A stretch of DNA of 40,327 bases from NCBI RefSeq assembly GCF_002160895.1, contig NZ_NFLL01000025.1, positions 1 to 40,327 on the forward strand, read 5' to 3'. Origin of the DNA: Faecalibacterium sp. An122 (lineage in GTDB: Bacteria > Bacillota > Clostridia > Oscillospirales > Ruminococcaceae). Of this stretch, positions 14,677 through 22,899 are shown one piece after another. The first letter of the stretch is position 1; each line of letters begins with the position of its first letter. The notes below the pieces were generated by a model. That model had not been told where the DNA came from, ran no database searches, and saw nothing but the letters and a program-made list of their open reading frames with translations. Position numbers and translations under genes: made by a program.

Positions 14677-15375
14677 ATGGCAAACGAAAAGATCCTCGTC
14701 GTGGACGATGACCAGAATATCTGTGAGCTGCTGCGGCTCTACCTGACCAAAGAGGGCTTCCAGGTCACCCTCGCCTCGGACGGTGAGGACGCCCTGGAAA
14801 AGTACGCCCAGATCAAGCCGGATATGGTTTTGCTGGATGTCATGATGCCCCGGCTGGACGGCTGGGAGGTCTGCCGCCGCATCCGCAAGCAGGGCGATAC
14901 CCCTGTGATTATGCTCACCGCCAAGGGCGAGACCTTCGATAAGGTCCTGGGCCTGGAGCTGGGCGCCGACGACTATATTGTCAAGCCCTTCGACAGCAAG
15001 GAAGTGGTGGCCCGCATCAAGGCGGTGCTGCGCCGGTGCGCCGGCGGCGCGGCAGCTGAAAAGCCGGTGGAAGGCGTGGTGGAGTTTGACAACCTCCGCC
15101 TGGATATGAACAGCTACGAGCTGAAGGTCAAGGGTAAGGTGGTGGAGGCTCCCCCCAAGGAACTGGAACTGCTGTACTGCCTGGCTTCCCACCCCAACCG
15201 GGTGTATACCCGGGATCAGCTGCTGGACGAGGTTTGGGGCTTTGAGTACTACGGCGATTCCCGCACCATCGACGTCCATGTCAAGCGCCTGCGTGAAAAG
15301 CTGGCCGGCGCTTCCGACAAGTGGGAGCTGAAAACCGTCTGGGGCGTGGGATATAAATTCGAGGTGCGTCAGTAA
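14677..15375 (+). CDS. OmpR/PhoB-family response regulator
   Basis: Two-domain DNA-binding regulator of 232 aa. The receiver domain has the acidic pocket VVDDD (10-12), phosphoacceptor Asp54 in VLLDVMMPRLDG, and the conserved Thr and Lys in MLTAKGE and IVKPFD. The C-terminal winged helix (about 135-230) includes PPKELELLYCLASHPNRVYTR and a recognition region ending RTIDVHVKRLREKL. The ATG at 14677 has GGAGG 8 nt upstream. A TATAAT at 14581-14586 may be its -10, without a good -35. The stop codon overlaps the start of the histidine kinase by one base, so the two are translated together. The target genes cannot be inferred. Confidence 0.95.
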   Translation: MANEKILVVDDDQNICELLRLYLTKEGFQVTLASDGEDALEKYAQIKPDMVLLDVMMPRLDGWEVCRRIRKQGDTPVIMLTAKGETFDKVLGLELGADDYIVKPFDSKEVVARIKAVLRRCAGGAAAEKPVEGVVEFDNLRLDMNSYELKVKGKVVEAPPKELELLYCLASHPNRVYTRDQLLDEVWGFEYYGDSRTIDVHVKRLREKLAGASDKWELKTVWGVGYKFEVRQ

Positions 15376-16868
15376 TGCGCAAAAGCATATCGGTGGCTTT
15401 CTTCTCCACGGTGGCCACCCTGCTGATTCTGGCGGTGGCCGTCATGGGTCTGTCCCAGCTGGTCCTGTTCAGCAAATATTTTGCTGAGGAGCGGTTTGAT
15501 ACCCTGGACGACGTGGGCGACCTGGCCGGCCGGACGGTAGGGTATTTCTGGGACGACCTGACCGAGAGCGAGAAGATGGAGAGCGTCGTGGGTCAGGTGG
15601 ACCTGATCGGCGAGAGCGCCAACGTCTATATTTTCTTTACCGACACCGAGGGCAAGGTGGTTCTTGCTTCCAACAGCAACCACCTGACCCGGGAAAACAT
15701 TCCCCCGGAGGTTCTGGCCAATGTGGCCGGGGCCGAGGAAGGGGTATACCACGAGCTGGGCAAGATGAAGGGCTCCTTTGACGAGGAGTTCTATGTCTCG
15801 GCGCGGCCGATTCTGAGCAATTCCGAGACCGTGGGCTATATCTTTGTCTGTGCCTCGGGGCAGATGCTGGATGATTTTGTGGGGCGGTTTGCCTCCAACT
15901 TCTTCCTGTCGGCCTGCCTGATGCTGATTTGCGCCAGCGTCCTCACCATGTTCATGATGCGCAGCCTCACCGAGCCGCTGCACCGGATCAGCGAGGCCGC
16001 CCAGAAATTCGGCGGCGGTGACTTTTCGGTCCGGGTGGAGGACGTGGACGGCGACGGCGAAATCGCCGATCTGGCCCGCACCTTCAACACCATGGCCGCC
16101 AACCTGCAGCAGATTGACACCTCCCGGGGCCAGTTTATGGGCAACATCGCCCACGAGCTGCGCACCCCCATGACCACCATCAAGGGCTTCATCGACGGCA
16201 TTCTGGACGGCACCATCCCGCCCGAACTCCACAACCACTATTTGCAGCTGGTGTCCCAGGAGACGGGCCGTCTGGCCCGGCTGGTCCAGAATATGCTGGA
16301 CCTGTCCAAGCTGGAGTCGGGAGAATACCAGGTCAACGCCCGGATGTTCAACATCTGGGAAACCCTCACCGGGGTGGCCCTGTCCGCCGAACAGCGGATC
16401 AATGACGGCCAGATTGACCTGGAAGGCCTCACCATGGACGAGCGAGTGCTGGTGTACGCCGACCCCGACCTGATCCATCAGGTGGTGTATAACCTGCTGG
16501 ACAACGCCATCAAGTTCACGCCTCCCGGCGGGGTGATCCGGTTCAACGTCGAAAAGCTGGGCCCCGAGGCCGAAATTTCCATCTGGAACAGCGGCCAGGG
16601 CATCGCCGAGGACGCGCTGCCCTTTGTGTTTGAGCGGTTCTATAAAGAGGACCAGTCCCGCGGCCTCCATGCCCGGGGCGCCGGGCTGGGCCTGCATATC
16701 TGCAAGGTGCTGGTGAACCTGGCCGGCGGACAGATTCGGGTGGAGAGCAAACAGGGCGAGTGGTGCCGGTTTGTCTTTACCCTGCCGGTGGAGGTGCCGG
16801 GCCGCGGCGATCTGCTGAAATTGTCCGACGACACCACCCAGGCCGGCCCCGCCCGGCCGGCGCAGTAA
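15375..16868 (+). CDS. Membrane sensor histidine kinase
   Basis: The cognate kinase of the preceding regulator, 497 aa. A first membrane helix at about 7-32 is followed by an extracellular domain of about 140 residues (33-172), a second helix (about 174-196), a HAMP linker (197-250), the dimerisation domain with phosphoacceptor His260 in NIAHELRTPMTTIKG, and an ATPase domain with NLLDNAIKFTPPGG, GQGIAEDALPFVFERF and the G2 loop GAGLGLHICKVLV. The external domain resembles a single PAS/Cache-like sensor but its ligand is unknown. Translation starts at the ATG overlapping the regulator's TAA. No convincing terminator follows before the rpe promoter. Confidence 0.95.
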   Translation: MRKSISVAFFSTVATLLILAVAVMGLSQLVLFSKYFAEERFDTLDDVGDLAGRTVGYFWDDLTESEKMESVVGQVDLIGESANVYIFFTDTEGKVVLASNSNHLTRENIPPEVLANVAGAEEGVYHELGKMKGSFDEEFYVSARPILSNSETVGYIFVCASGQMLDDFVGRFASNFFLSACLMLICASVLTMFMMRSLTEPLHRISEAAQKFGGGDFSVRVEDVDGDGEIADLARTFNTMAANLQQIDTSRGQFMGNIAHELRTPMTTIKGFIDGILDGTIPPELHNHYLQLVSQETGRLARLVQNMLDLSKLESGEYQVNARMFNIWETLTGVALSAEQRINDGQIDLEGLTMDERVLVYADPDLIHQVVYNLLDNAIKFTPPGGVIRFNVEKLGPEAEISIWNSGQGIAEDALPFVFERFYKEDQSRGLHARGAGLGLHICKVLVNLAGGQIRVESKQGEWCRFVFTLPVEVPGRGDLLKLSDDTTQAGPARPAQ

Positions 16869-17023
16869 TTCCGGGCCGGCGGACGGGCAGAGTGGACGGT
16901 CCGGCGCGAAATTTGGACCCTGCTCGGCGGGCTTTTTGGTCCGAAAACAGGGGATTTTGTGGAAAATCTGGGCATTTGATCCGATGAATTTACGTCATTT
17001 CCGTGAAAAAGACGGCGTCGGGT

Positions 17024-17052
17024 TTGATTTTTGTGCCGTTTTCGTGTACACT
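17024..17052 (+). promoter_or_regulatory. Promoter of the rpe-rnf-like operon
   Basis: TTGATT (17024-17029), 17 nt, TACACT (17047-17052), about 76 nt before the rpe ATG. It is likely to drive rpe and the three membrane genes downstream. Confidence 0.65.
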
Positions 17053-17128
17053 AAAATGTAAGCTGCGCATGGTGCGCCGCCAACGAAACGGAATACAAAA
17101 AACTGATACAACGGAGAGTAAACATACC

Positions 17129-17779
17129 ATGGCGATCATCAGTCCATCGATTTTATCTGCCGACTTCTGCCGTCTGGGGGATGAGTGCCGCATGGCGCTG
17201 GAAGCCGGAGCCGAAATGCTCCACTTTGACGTAATGGACGGACACTTTGTGCCCAACATCAGCTTCGGCGTGCCGGTGCTGGCCAGCCTGCACCGGGGCA
17301 TCCCCAGCGCTTTCTTTGATGTGCATCTGATGATCAGCCATCCGCTGTCCTATGTGGATGCCTTTGCCAAGGCGGGCGCCAGCCTCATCAACTTCCATCT
17401 GGAGGCCGAGGACGACCCGGCTGCTGTGCTGGACGCCATCGAGGCAGCGGGCTGCAAGGCCGGCATGACCATCAGCCCGGGCACCCCGGCTGAAAAGCTC
17501 TTCCCCTGGCTGGACCGGCTGGACCTGGTCCTGGTGATGGGGGTGGAGCCTGGCTTTGGCGGCCAGAAGTTCATGCCCTCGGCCCTGGATAAGCTGGCCG
17601 CCCTCAAGGCGGAGCGTCAGGCCCGGGGCCTGGAGTTCCTGCTGGAGGTGGACGGCGGCGTCAACGCCGAGACGGCTCCTCTGTGCACTAAAGCCGGCGC
17701 GGACGTGCTGGTGGCGGGCAGCGCCGTGTTTGCTGCGGCTGACCCGGCTGCTGTGGTGCAGGCCCTGGCGGCGGTGTAA
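17129..17779 (+). CDS. rpe: Ribulose-phosphate 3-epimerase
   Basis: Interconverts ribulose 5-phosphate and xylulose 5-phosphate in the pentose phosphate pathway. The TIM-barrel motifs are complete: SPSILSADF, LHFDVMDGHFVPN with the catalytic Asp and metal ligands, DVHLMI, GVEPGFGGQKF and VDGGVN. The length of 216 aa is typical. The ATG at 17129 is preceded by GGAGAG; the longer frame to 17003 runs through the promoter and is rejected. It is the first gene of an apparent operon with three Rnf-like membrane genes, the next starting 23 nt later. That pairing is unusual, since rpe normally sits with ribosome-assembly or thiamine genes in related bacteria. Confidence 0.96.
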   Translation: MAIISPSILSADFCRLGDECRMALEAGAEMLHFDVMDGHFVPNISFGVPVLASLHRGIPSAFFDVHLMISHPLSYVDAFAKAGASLINFHLEAEDDPAAVLDAIEAAGCKAGMTISPGTPAEKLFPWLDRLDLVLVMGVEPGFGGQKFMPSALDKLAALKAERQARGLEFLLEVDGGVNAETAPLCTKAGADVLVAGSAVFAAADPAAVVQALAAV

Positions 17780-17802
17780 CTCCGTTCGGATGAGGATGAC
17801 CA

Positions 17803-18822
17803 ATGGAAGAAACAACAAGAAAAGAACAGGAGGCGGCGCTGGCCCAGACGGGCCGGTATTATAAGCACATCTGCTGGATGGCGCTGCCTCTTGTCTGCAT
17901 GTCGGCCTATCTGTATGGGCCGCGGCCGGTCGTGATGTGCCTGGTGGCCCTCCTGACCGGCAATTTGTGCGACCGTCTGGTGGCGGTGCTGCGCCGCCGC
18001 GTGTACAGCGCCTCCGACTGGTCCAATGAGAGCTTTGCCCTCGTCATCGCCCTGCTGATGCCGGCGACGGTCAGCTGGTATGTGCTGGTGGTGGCGGTGG
18101 TGGCCGGCGTCCTGCTGGGCAAGGAAGCCTTTGGCGGCTACGGCAGCTACCCCTTTCATCCCGCGGCTGTGGGCTATGTGGTGGTGGCGGTGTCCTGGCC
18201 GGAACAGGTCTTTCTGTACCCCCAGCCCTACGCCAATATCCCCCTGTTTGACACCTCGGGGGTCAACCTGGTCAGCGGCATGAGCAATACCCTGCGCAAC
18301 GGCGGCCTGCCCACCGTAGGGTCTTTGTCCCTGTTTCTGGGTGAGTTCGCCGCCCCGCTGGGCAGCGGCGCCGTCCTGATTCTGCTGGCCTGCGGGCTGT
18401 TCCTCTGCACCCAGAAAGATATCCGGCTGCCGGCTGCCCTGAGTTTCCTGGCGGCCTGCGCTGTGATTGTCTTTTTGTTCCCCCGCCAGGCCGATCTGGT
18501 CCACACCGCCGTGTGGGACAGCGTCTGGCAGCGTCTCAATCTGGTGAAATACGAACTGGTCAGCGGCGCCACCCTGTACAGCGCGGTGTTCCTGATCAGT
18601 GAGCCCTATACCTGCCCCCGGCGCAAACTGGGCCAGGTGCTGTATGGGGCTTTGCTGGGCTGCGTCAGTATGCTGTTCCGCTATGTGGGCGTGTACGAGA
18701 CGGCGGTCTGCTTTGCCATCCTGATGATGAACGGCCTGGCCGGCTGGCTGGACCGCGTGGTGGAGCGGCTGTACCGCCTGCCTGAAAACCGGCGGGCCGG
18801 CGGGAAGGAGGCTGCCTTATGA
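17803..18822 (+). CDS. RnfD-like membrane protein with altered flavinylation motif
   Basis: Homologous to subunit D of the Rnf ion-pumping complex along its whole 339 aa: about ten membrane segments, GGYGSYPFHPAAVGYVV (matching GGxGxNPFNPAxxGYVV) near 111-127, and VSGATLYSAVFLISEPYT (matching LSGATMLGAFFILTDPVT) near 256-273. True RnfD binds FMN covalently on the Thr of a DGxSxAT motif; here the aligned segment is N155-LVSGM-S161, with Asp to Asn, Ala to Met and Thr to Ser, so flavinylation is doubtful. The ribosome site GAGGATG is modest. The stop overlaps the next start by 4 nt (ATGA). rnfC is absent upstream, its usual place being taken by rpe. Confidence 0.88.
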   Translation: MEETTRKEQEAALAQTGRYYKHICWMALPLVCMSAYLYGPRPVVMCLVALLTGNLCDRLVAVLRRRVYSASDWSNESFALVIALLMPATVSWYVLVVAVVAGVLLGKEAFGGYGSYPFHPAAVGYVVVAVSWPEQVFLYPQPYANIPLFDTSGVNLVSGMSNTLRNGGLPTVGSLSLFLGEFAAPLGSGAVLILLACGLFLCTQKDIRLPAALSFLAACAVIVFLFPRQADLVHTAVWDSVWQRLNLVKYELVSGATLYSAVFLISEPYTCPRRKLGQVLYGALLGCVSMLFRYVGVYETAVCFAILMMNGLAGWLDRVVERLYRLPENRRAGGKEAAL

Positions 18823-19544
18823 AACAGAGCAAGGCGGAAGTCATCCTTCGTGACCCGGGCAAGTACGCCCATCACGACCGCATCTTTTTGAATAACCCGG
18901 TCATCATGCAGGGCATGGGCCTGGCCCCGGTGGTGGTGCTGGCCACCACCGGCCGCAACGCCCTGATGCTGGCGGTGGCGGTGGCTCTGCTGCTGACCCC
19001 CTCCCGCGTGGTGAGCTTTTTCCTCAGCAAGCTGGTGCCCCTGGAGGAGCACGCCAGTGAGGAAGAACTGCGTGCCAAACTGCTGCCCCGCGGCCTGATT
19101 TATTCCGGCACCGCGGCGGTCATGTATCTGCTGTTTTACCCCCTCATGAGCCGTCTGTTCGGGATGGAACTGCTGACCCTGGGCATCTATCTGCCCATGC
19201 TGGTGGTGGAACCCCTCATCATCTACCGCTACGGCCGCGTCCAGGAGACCCTGCGCAAGTCGGTGTCCAAGGGCCTGCGGGTGACGGTGGGCTATGCGGT
19301 GGTTCTGCTGCTGGTGGGCTGCGTCCGGGAATGGCTGGCCTCCGGCACCGTCTTTGGTTTTGCCGTGACGGCCAATACCGTGCTGCTGCCCCTGGCCTCC
19401 ATGCCGGCGGGCGGATTCATCCTGCTGGGCGTCCTCAGCGCCATCTGGCGGGCCCTGGCGGCCCGGTATCGGGCGTTCCTGGCCAATGAGGCCCGCAACC
19501 AGGTGATTGTCAACCATCAAAAGGAAGCGAGGGGAGAACCGTGA
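18819..19544 (+). CDS. RnfE/NqrD-like membrane protein lacking iron-sulphur cysteines
   Basis: It aligns with RnfE: LNNPVIMQGMGLAPV corresponds to KNNSALVQLLGLCPL, LGIYLPMLVVEPLIIYR to LGIFIPLIVTNCIVVGR, REWLASGTVFG to REIIGNGTLF, and SMPAGGFILLG to the C-terminal LPPGAFIGLG. Genuine RnfE/NqrD carries a Cys in each of the first two motifs for a [2Fe-2S] centre inside the membrane. Here they are Ala36 and Pro132, and the only Cys in the protein is elsewhere (VGCVREW). About 50 residues around SKLVPLEEHASEEELRAK differ from the family. AAGGAGG precedes the ATG. It overlaps both neighbours by 4 nt, so the three genes are translationally coupled. Confidence 0.87.
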   Translation: MKQSKAEVILRDPGKYAHHDRIFLNNPVIMQGMGLAPVVVLATTGRNALMLAVAVALLLTPSRVVSFFLSKLVPLEEHASEEELRAKLLPRGLIYSGTAAVMYLLFYPLMSRLFGMELLTLGIYLPMLVVEPLIIYRYGRVQETLRKSVSKGLRVTVGYAVVLLLVGCVREWLASGTVFGFAVTANTVLLPLASMPAGGFILLGVLSAIWRALAARYRAFLANEARNQVIVNHQKEARGEP

Positions 19545-20173
19545 ATACTGCCATCTTTGCACCGGCCGGCTCTCTTTCCGAGGCGCTGACCATCTTCTTT
19601 GGCTACGCCATGATGGCGGTTCTGGCCCAGAATGCTGTTTTTACCCGTGCACTGGGCGTCTCCCGCCTGGTGCAGCTGGTGGGAGACGAGCGGACCAACA
19701 GCGTCCTGTTCGGTATCCTGCAGTGCATCACCCAGCTTCTGCTGGCCCCGCTGGCCTGGTATGTGGGCGGCATGGCTGCGTCGTTTGGGCTGGGAGCAGC
19801 CTCCCGGCCTCTGGTCTATCTGGCCTGTATTGCGGTGGTCAGTGTGGCCGAAATGGTCTTTCTGCATCTGGTCAAGCTGCCCTGGCAGCGTCAGCTGCTG
19901 CGGATTCTGCCGCTGGCCTGCCTGAATACCTGTGTGCTGGGCACCCTGCTTCTGGGCCGGACCCAGAGCTTCAGCCTGCTGCAGTCCATGGGCTTTGGCC
20001 TGGGCAGCGGCGTGGGCTATCTGCTGGCGGTGCTGCTGGTGACGGAAGCCCAGAACCGCCTGCGCAGCCAGGCGATTCCCGCGGCCTTCCGCGGGATGCC
20101 CATTACCCTGATTTACATTGGCGTGCTGGCGCTGGCCATTTACGGCCTGACCGGCCACACCGTCATCCTGTAA
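19541..20173 (+). CDS. RnfA/NqrE-like membrane protein lacking iron-sulphur cysteines
   Basis: The 210-aa protein aligns with RnfA: QNAVFTRALGVSRLVQLVG with NNFVLVKFLGLCPFMGVSK, RILPLACLNTCVLGTLLL with IFLPLITTNCAVLGVALL, and IPAAFRGMPITLIYIGVLAL with [20 protein letters not shown]. The two cofactor Cys positions are Ser41 and Thr130; a Cys occurs one residue later (131), so at most one displaced ligand remains. It starts at a GTG (19541) overlapping the TGA of the previous gene, with GAGGGGAG upstream. A perfect 8-bp stem CCGGGCCG / CGGCCCGG follows the stop without a T run. The canonical next gene, rnfB, is missing. Confidence 0.87.
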   Translation: MNTAIFAPAGSLSEALTIFFGYAMMAVLAQNAVFTRALGVSRLVQLVGDERTNSVLFGILQCITQLLLAPLAWYVGGMAASFGLGAASRPLVYLACIAVVSVAEMVFLHLVKLPWQRQLLRILPLACLNTCVLGTLLLGRTQSFSLLQSMGFGLGSGVGYLLAVLLVTEAQNRLRSQAIPAAFRGMPITLIYIGVLALAIYGLTGHTVIL

Positions 20174-20295
20174 ACCGGGCCGAAGGCGTTTTCTGTTGGG
20201 GACACGGCCCGGGAACCGGGCTGGCTTAGAACAATATTTCACGAACGGTGGCAGGAAAAATTGTTTCCCGCCTGTAAGGGAAAGGTGAAGGAACC

Positions 20296-21432
20296 ATGCC
20301 GAAGAGAAGGCGGAACAAAAAAGTCAAGCGGTATCACCGCAGCTTTTACAGCCGGGGAATGAAGATCAAGAAGGCCCTGGGCATCCTCGTGCTGGCCGTG
20401 GTGGTGCTGGGTGTGGCCTGGCTGGCCGCGCCCTATGTGTTGGACTGGGCCACCCATACCTGGTACACGGTGGTGCGGGACAGAGACCTGCCGTCCTCCT
20501 CCGAGGCGGCGTCTTCGGAGGCCTCGTCGGCCGCATCGTCCGAGGCTGCGTCCTCCTCGTCCCAGGCGGCCAGCTCGGCGGCTTCCTCCGAGGCGGCGTC
20601 CTCCCGGCCCGAGCCGGTGGACGGCACCGCCATTCGGGATGGCAGCTGGGCCACCGTCAGCCTTTCGGCGCTGGGGGATGAGGCATCCATCCGGGCCACC
20701 GCCCAGACCCTGGCCAGCCAGGGCGTGACCTATGCCCTGGTGCCCCTGAAAGACACCAACGGCTATATCTACTATGCGTCGGCGGTGCCGGCGGCCTCCG
20801 GCAGTGTGGCCGCCAGCGTGGTGGACCCTGCCCTCATCGCCTCCATCTTCAAGGAGGAGGGCCTGGTGCCGGTGGCCGGAGTGGCCGCCTTCCAGGACCC
20901 TGTGGCCAGCTACACCGACCGCTCCATGGCCATTCAGTACAGCGGCGACGGCAATTACCTTTGGTTGGATGCAGCCAATGCGGCCGCCGGCGGCAAGGCC
21001 TGGCTGAATCCCTATGCGGCTTCGGCCATCCAGTTTGTGGGAGATCTGGTGGAAGAACTGTACAACTGCGGCTTTGAACAGGTCTGCCTGTCGGCAGTGC
21101 AGTTCCCCCAGTCCACCTCCTCCAAACAGAGCTATGGCGAGACCGGCGGCGTGGGCCGCGACGGCCAGCTGGCGGCGGACATTGCCGCATGGGACGCCCG
21201 GTTTGCGGGGCGGGTCACCCTGTGGTACGAATACCCTGTGTCCAGCTGCACCGGCGTCAGCTCCACCCTGGGGGCTCTGCCCGCCCAGCTGGGGGTGAAG
21301 AATCTGGTCATCAGCCTGCCGGCCGGGGAAGCCCAGGATCCGGCCCAGCTGGCCCAGACCGTCGCCCAGATGAAAGAGCTGGGGGCTCAGTACGTTGTCG
21401 TGCGGGACAGCGAGACCGGGAGCTTTTATTGA
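20296..21432 (+). CDS. Membrane-anchored putative glycoside hydrolase (DUF4015-like)
   Basis: A 378-aa protein with a strongly basic N terminus, one membrane helix (about residues 26-50), a Ser/Ala/Glu linker made of repeated SSEAAS-type units (about 67-104), and an extracellular domain from about 110. That domain starts with WATVSLSALGDEASIRATA and has the rhythm of a TIM barrel (YALVPLKDTNGYIYYAS, YLWLDAANAAAGGKAWLNPY, QVCLSAVQFPQ, NLVISLPAG), which matches the DUF4015-type putative glycoside hydrolases of Firmicutes. It probably acts on cell-wall or extracellular glycans; the substrate is unknown. The ATG at 20296 follows GGTGAAGGAACC. It lies 122 nt beyond the rnf-like trio, so a separate promoter is possible but not clear. 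Confidence 0.8.
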   Translation: MPKRRRNKKVKRYHRSFYSRGMKIKKALGILVLAVVVLGVAWLAAPYVLDWATHTWYTVVRDRDLPSSSEAASSEASSAASSEAASSSSQAASSAASSEAASSRPEPVDGTAIRDGSWATVSLSALGDEASIRATAQTLASQGVTYALVPLKDTNGYIYYASAVPAASGSVAASVVDPALIASIFKEEGLVPVAGVAAFQDPVASYTDRSMAIQYSGDGNYLWLDAANAAAGGKAWLNPYAASAIQFVGDLVEELYNCGFEQVCLSAVQFPQSTSSKQSYGETGGVGRDGQLAADIAAWDARFAGRVTLWYEYPVSSCTGVSSTLGALPAQLGVKNLVISLPAGEAQDPAQLAQTVAQMKELGAQYVVVRDSETGSFY

Positions 21433-21435
21433 TCT

Positions 21436-21457
21436 GACCCACAGTTTGGGTCTTTTG
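21436..21457 (+). terminator. Short hairpin, weak terminator
   Basis: GACCC / GGGTC with a 7-nt loop followed by TTTTG, just after the stop of the glycoside-hydrolase-like gene. The stem is short, so readthrough into the next gene is likely. Confidence 0.4.
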
Positions 21458-21477
21458 TGAGAGGGAGGAACCGAATC

Positions 21478-22773
21478 ATGGAAAAAACGTCCTGCTTTAT
21501 GCCGGCCCATATCCTTCTGCCCGAGGCATCCGTGCCCCTGGGACAGTGGGGCTGCATTGCCTGTGACCAGTTTACCAGTGACCGGGACTATTGGGCCAGC
21601 GCCGAGGCGGCAGCCGCCGGCGGCCCCAGCACCCTGCGGATGATCCTGCCGGAGGTGTATCTGGGGGACAAGGACCAGCAGGCCCGGGTGGATGAAATCC
21701 ACCGGACCATGGAAGAATACAGCCGCAGCGTCCTGACCCGGGCGGTGGACGGCTTTGTCTACGTAGAGCGGACCCTCCAGAGCGGCCGGATCCGTCAGGG
21801 CCTGGTGGGCCGGGTGGACCTGGAGGCGTACAACTACCATCTGGGCAGCCTGTCCCTGATCCGGCCCAGTGAGCACACGGTGGAGGAGCGGATCCCGCCC
21901 CGGATGGCGGTCCGCCGCGGCGCCTGCCTGGAGACCCCCCATGTGATGATGCTGGCGGACGACCCCGATCAGCTGCTGATTGAGCCCATCGGCCGCCAGA
22001 AGGATCGGCTGCGCCCCCTGTACGAAGGGGAGCTGATGCTGGGCGGCGGCCCGGTGGCCGGCTGGGCGGTGGAGGACCCCGCCCTGATCCGGCAGATCGA
22101 GGAGGCCATGGCGGTTCTGAGCAGCCAGGAGACTTTCCTGGCCAAGTATCCTGCGGCCCCCAATGACCGCCCCCTGGCTCTGGCCGTCGGGGACGGCAAC
22201 CACTCCCTGGCCACCGCCAAGGCCTATTGGGAGGAAATCAAAAAGACCCTGACCCCCCAGCAGCGGGAAAATCATCCGGCCCGCTGGTGCCTGGCAGAGG
22301 TCTGCAATGTGCGGTCGGACGCGGTGGAAATCGAGCCGATCCACCGGGTTCTGTTCAACACCAGCTATGAGACGGTGCTGCTGAACCTGGTTACATGGAG
22401 CGATGAAAATATGGCGGGGGTCCGCTTCGGGGAGAACTTTGAACAGAAGCTCCGCCTGACCGGCCCGCAGGACGAGTGCGCCCTCAGCTTTGAAAACCCC
22501 ACCGCCCCTCTGGGGGTGGGCACGGTGGACGAATTCGTGGAGTATTTCCTCGAAAACCACCCCGAGGCCCGGGTGGACTATGTCCACGATGAGGCCGCCG
22601 TCCGCTCCTTCTGCGCGAAGGAGGGGGCTGTGGGCCTGCTGCTGCCGCCCATGAAGAAAGGGGATATCTTCCGCGGCGTGGTGCTGGGCGGCGTGCTGCC
22701 CCGCAAGACCTTCAGTATGGGTCACGCCGAAGAAAAGCGGTACTACATGGAGTGCCGCCGCATCACCGAATAA
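21478..22773 (+). CDS. DUF1015 family protein
   Basis: A 431-aa cytoplasmic protein of the DUF1015 family (PF06245), widespread in anaerobes. No biochemical role is established that I can state. Typical features are the N-terminal PEASVPLGQWGCIACDQ segment, VGDGNHSLATAKAYWEE with the conserved DGNHS motif, the EVCNVRSDAVEIEPIHRV strand, and the C-terminal LPPMKKGDIF. Some relatives sit beside serine or D-3-phosphoglycerate genes, but that context is not seen here. The ATG at 21478 is chosen because GGGAGG lies 8 nt upstream; an in-frame start seven codons earlier overlaps the ribosome site. A clear terminator follows at 22822. Confidence 0.9.
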   Translation: MEKTSCFMPAHILLPEASVPLGQWGCIACDQFTSDRDYWASAEAAAAGGPSTLRMILPEVYLGDKDQQARVDEIHRTMEEYSRSVLTRAVDGFVYVERTLQSGRIRQGLVGRVDLEAYNYHLGSLSLIRPSEHTVEERIPPRMAVRRGACLETPHVMMLADDPDQLLIEPIGRQKDRLRPLYEGELMLGGGPVAGWAVEDPALIRQIEEAMAVLSSQETFLAKYPAAPNDRPLALAVGDGNHSLATAKAYWEEIKKTLTPQQRENHPARWCLAEVCNVRSDAVEIEPIHRVLFNTSYETVLLNLVTWSDENMAGVRFGENFEQKLRLTGPQDECALSFENPTAPLGVGTVDEFVEYFLENHPEARVDYVHDEAAVRSFCAKEGAVGLLLPPMKKGDIFRGVVLGGVLPRKTFSMGHAEEKRYYMECRRITE

Positions 22774-22821
22774 ACCATCCGGCGGCCGGGCCCAGGGCCC
22801 GGGCCGGGATATCCCTGCCTG

Positions 22822-22866
22822 TGTCATGCCCGTACGCACTGTGCCGTCCGGGCATGACGGATTTTT
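22822..22866 (+). terminator. Terminator after the DUF1015 gene
   Basis: TCATGCCCG (22824-22832) pairs with CGGGCATGA (22849-22857), followed by CGGATTTTTC. Confidence 0.75.
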
Positions 22867-22899
22867 CACCTGTTTTCCCACACGCAACCAAGGAGTAGA

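Noticed and set aside
14677-16868. Assigning the two-component system as PhoP-PhoR for the pst operon
   Set aside because: The kinase could fit by architecture, but it is 9 kb away, lacks a recognisable PAS domain of PhoR, and nothing in the sequence links it to phosphate.
17003-17128. 42-residue extension of rpe
   Set aside because: It covers the promoter hexamers at 17024-17052; the epimerase family starts at the SPSILSADF segment.
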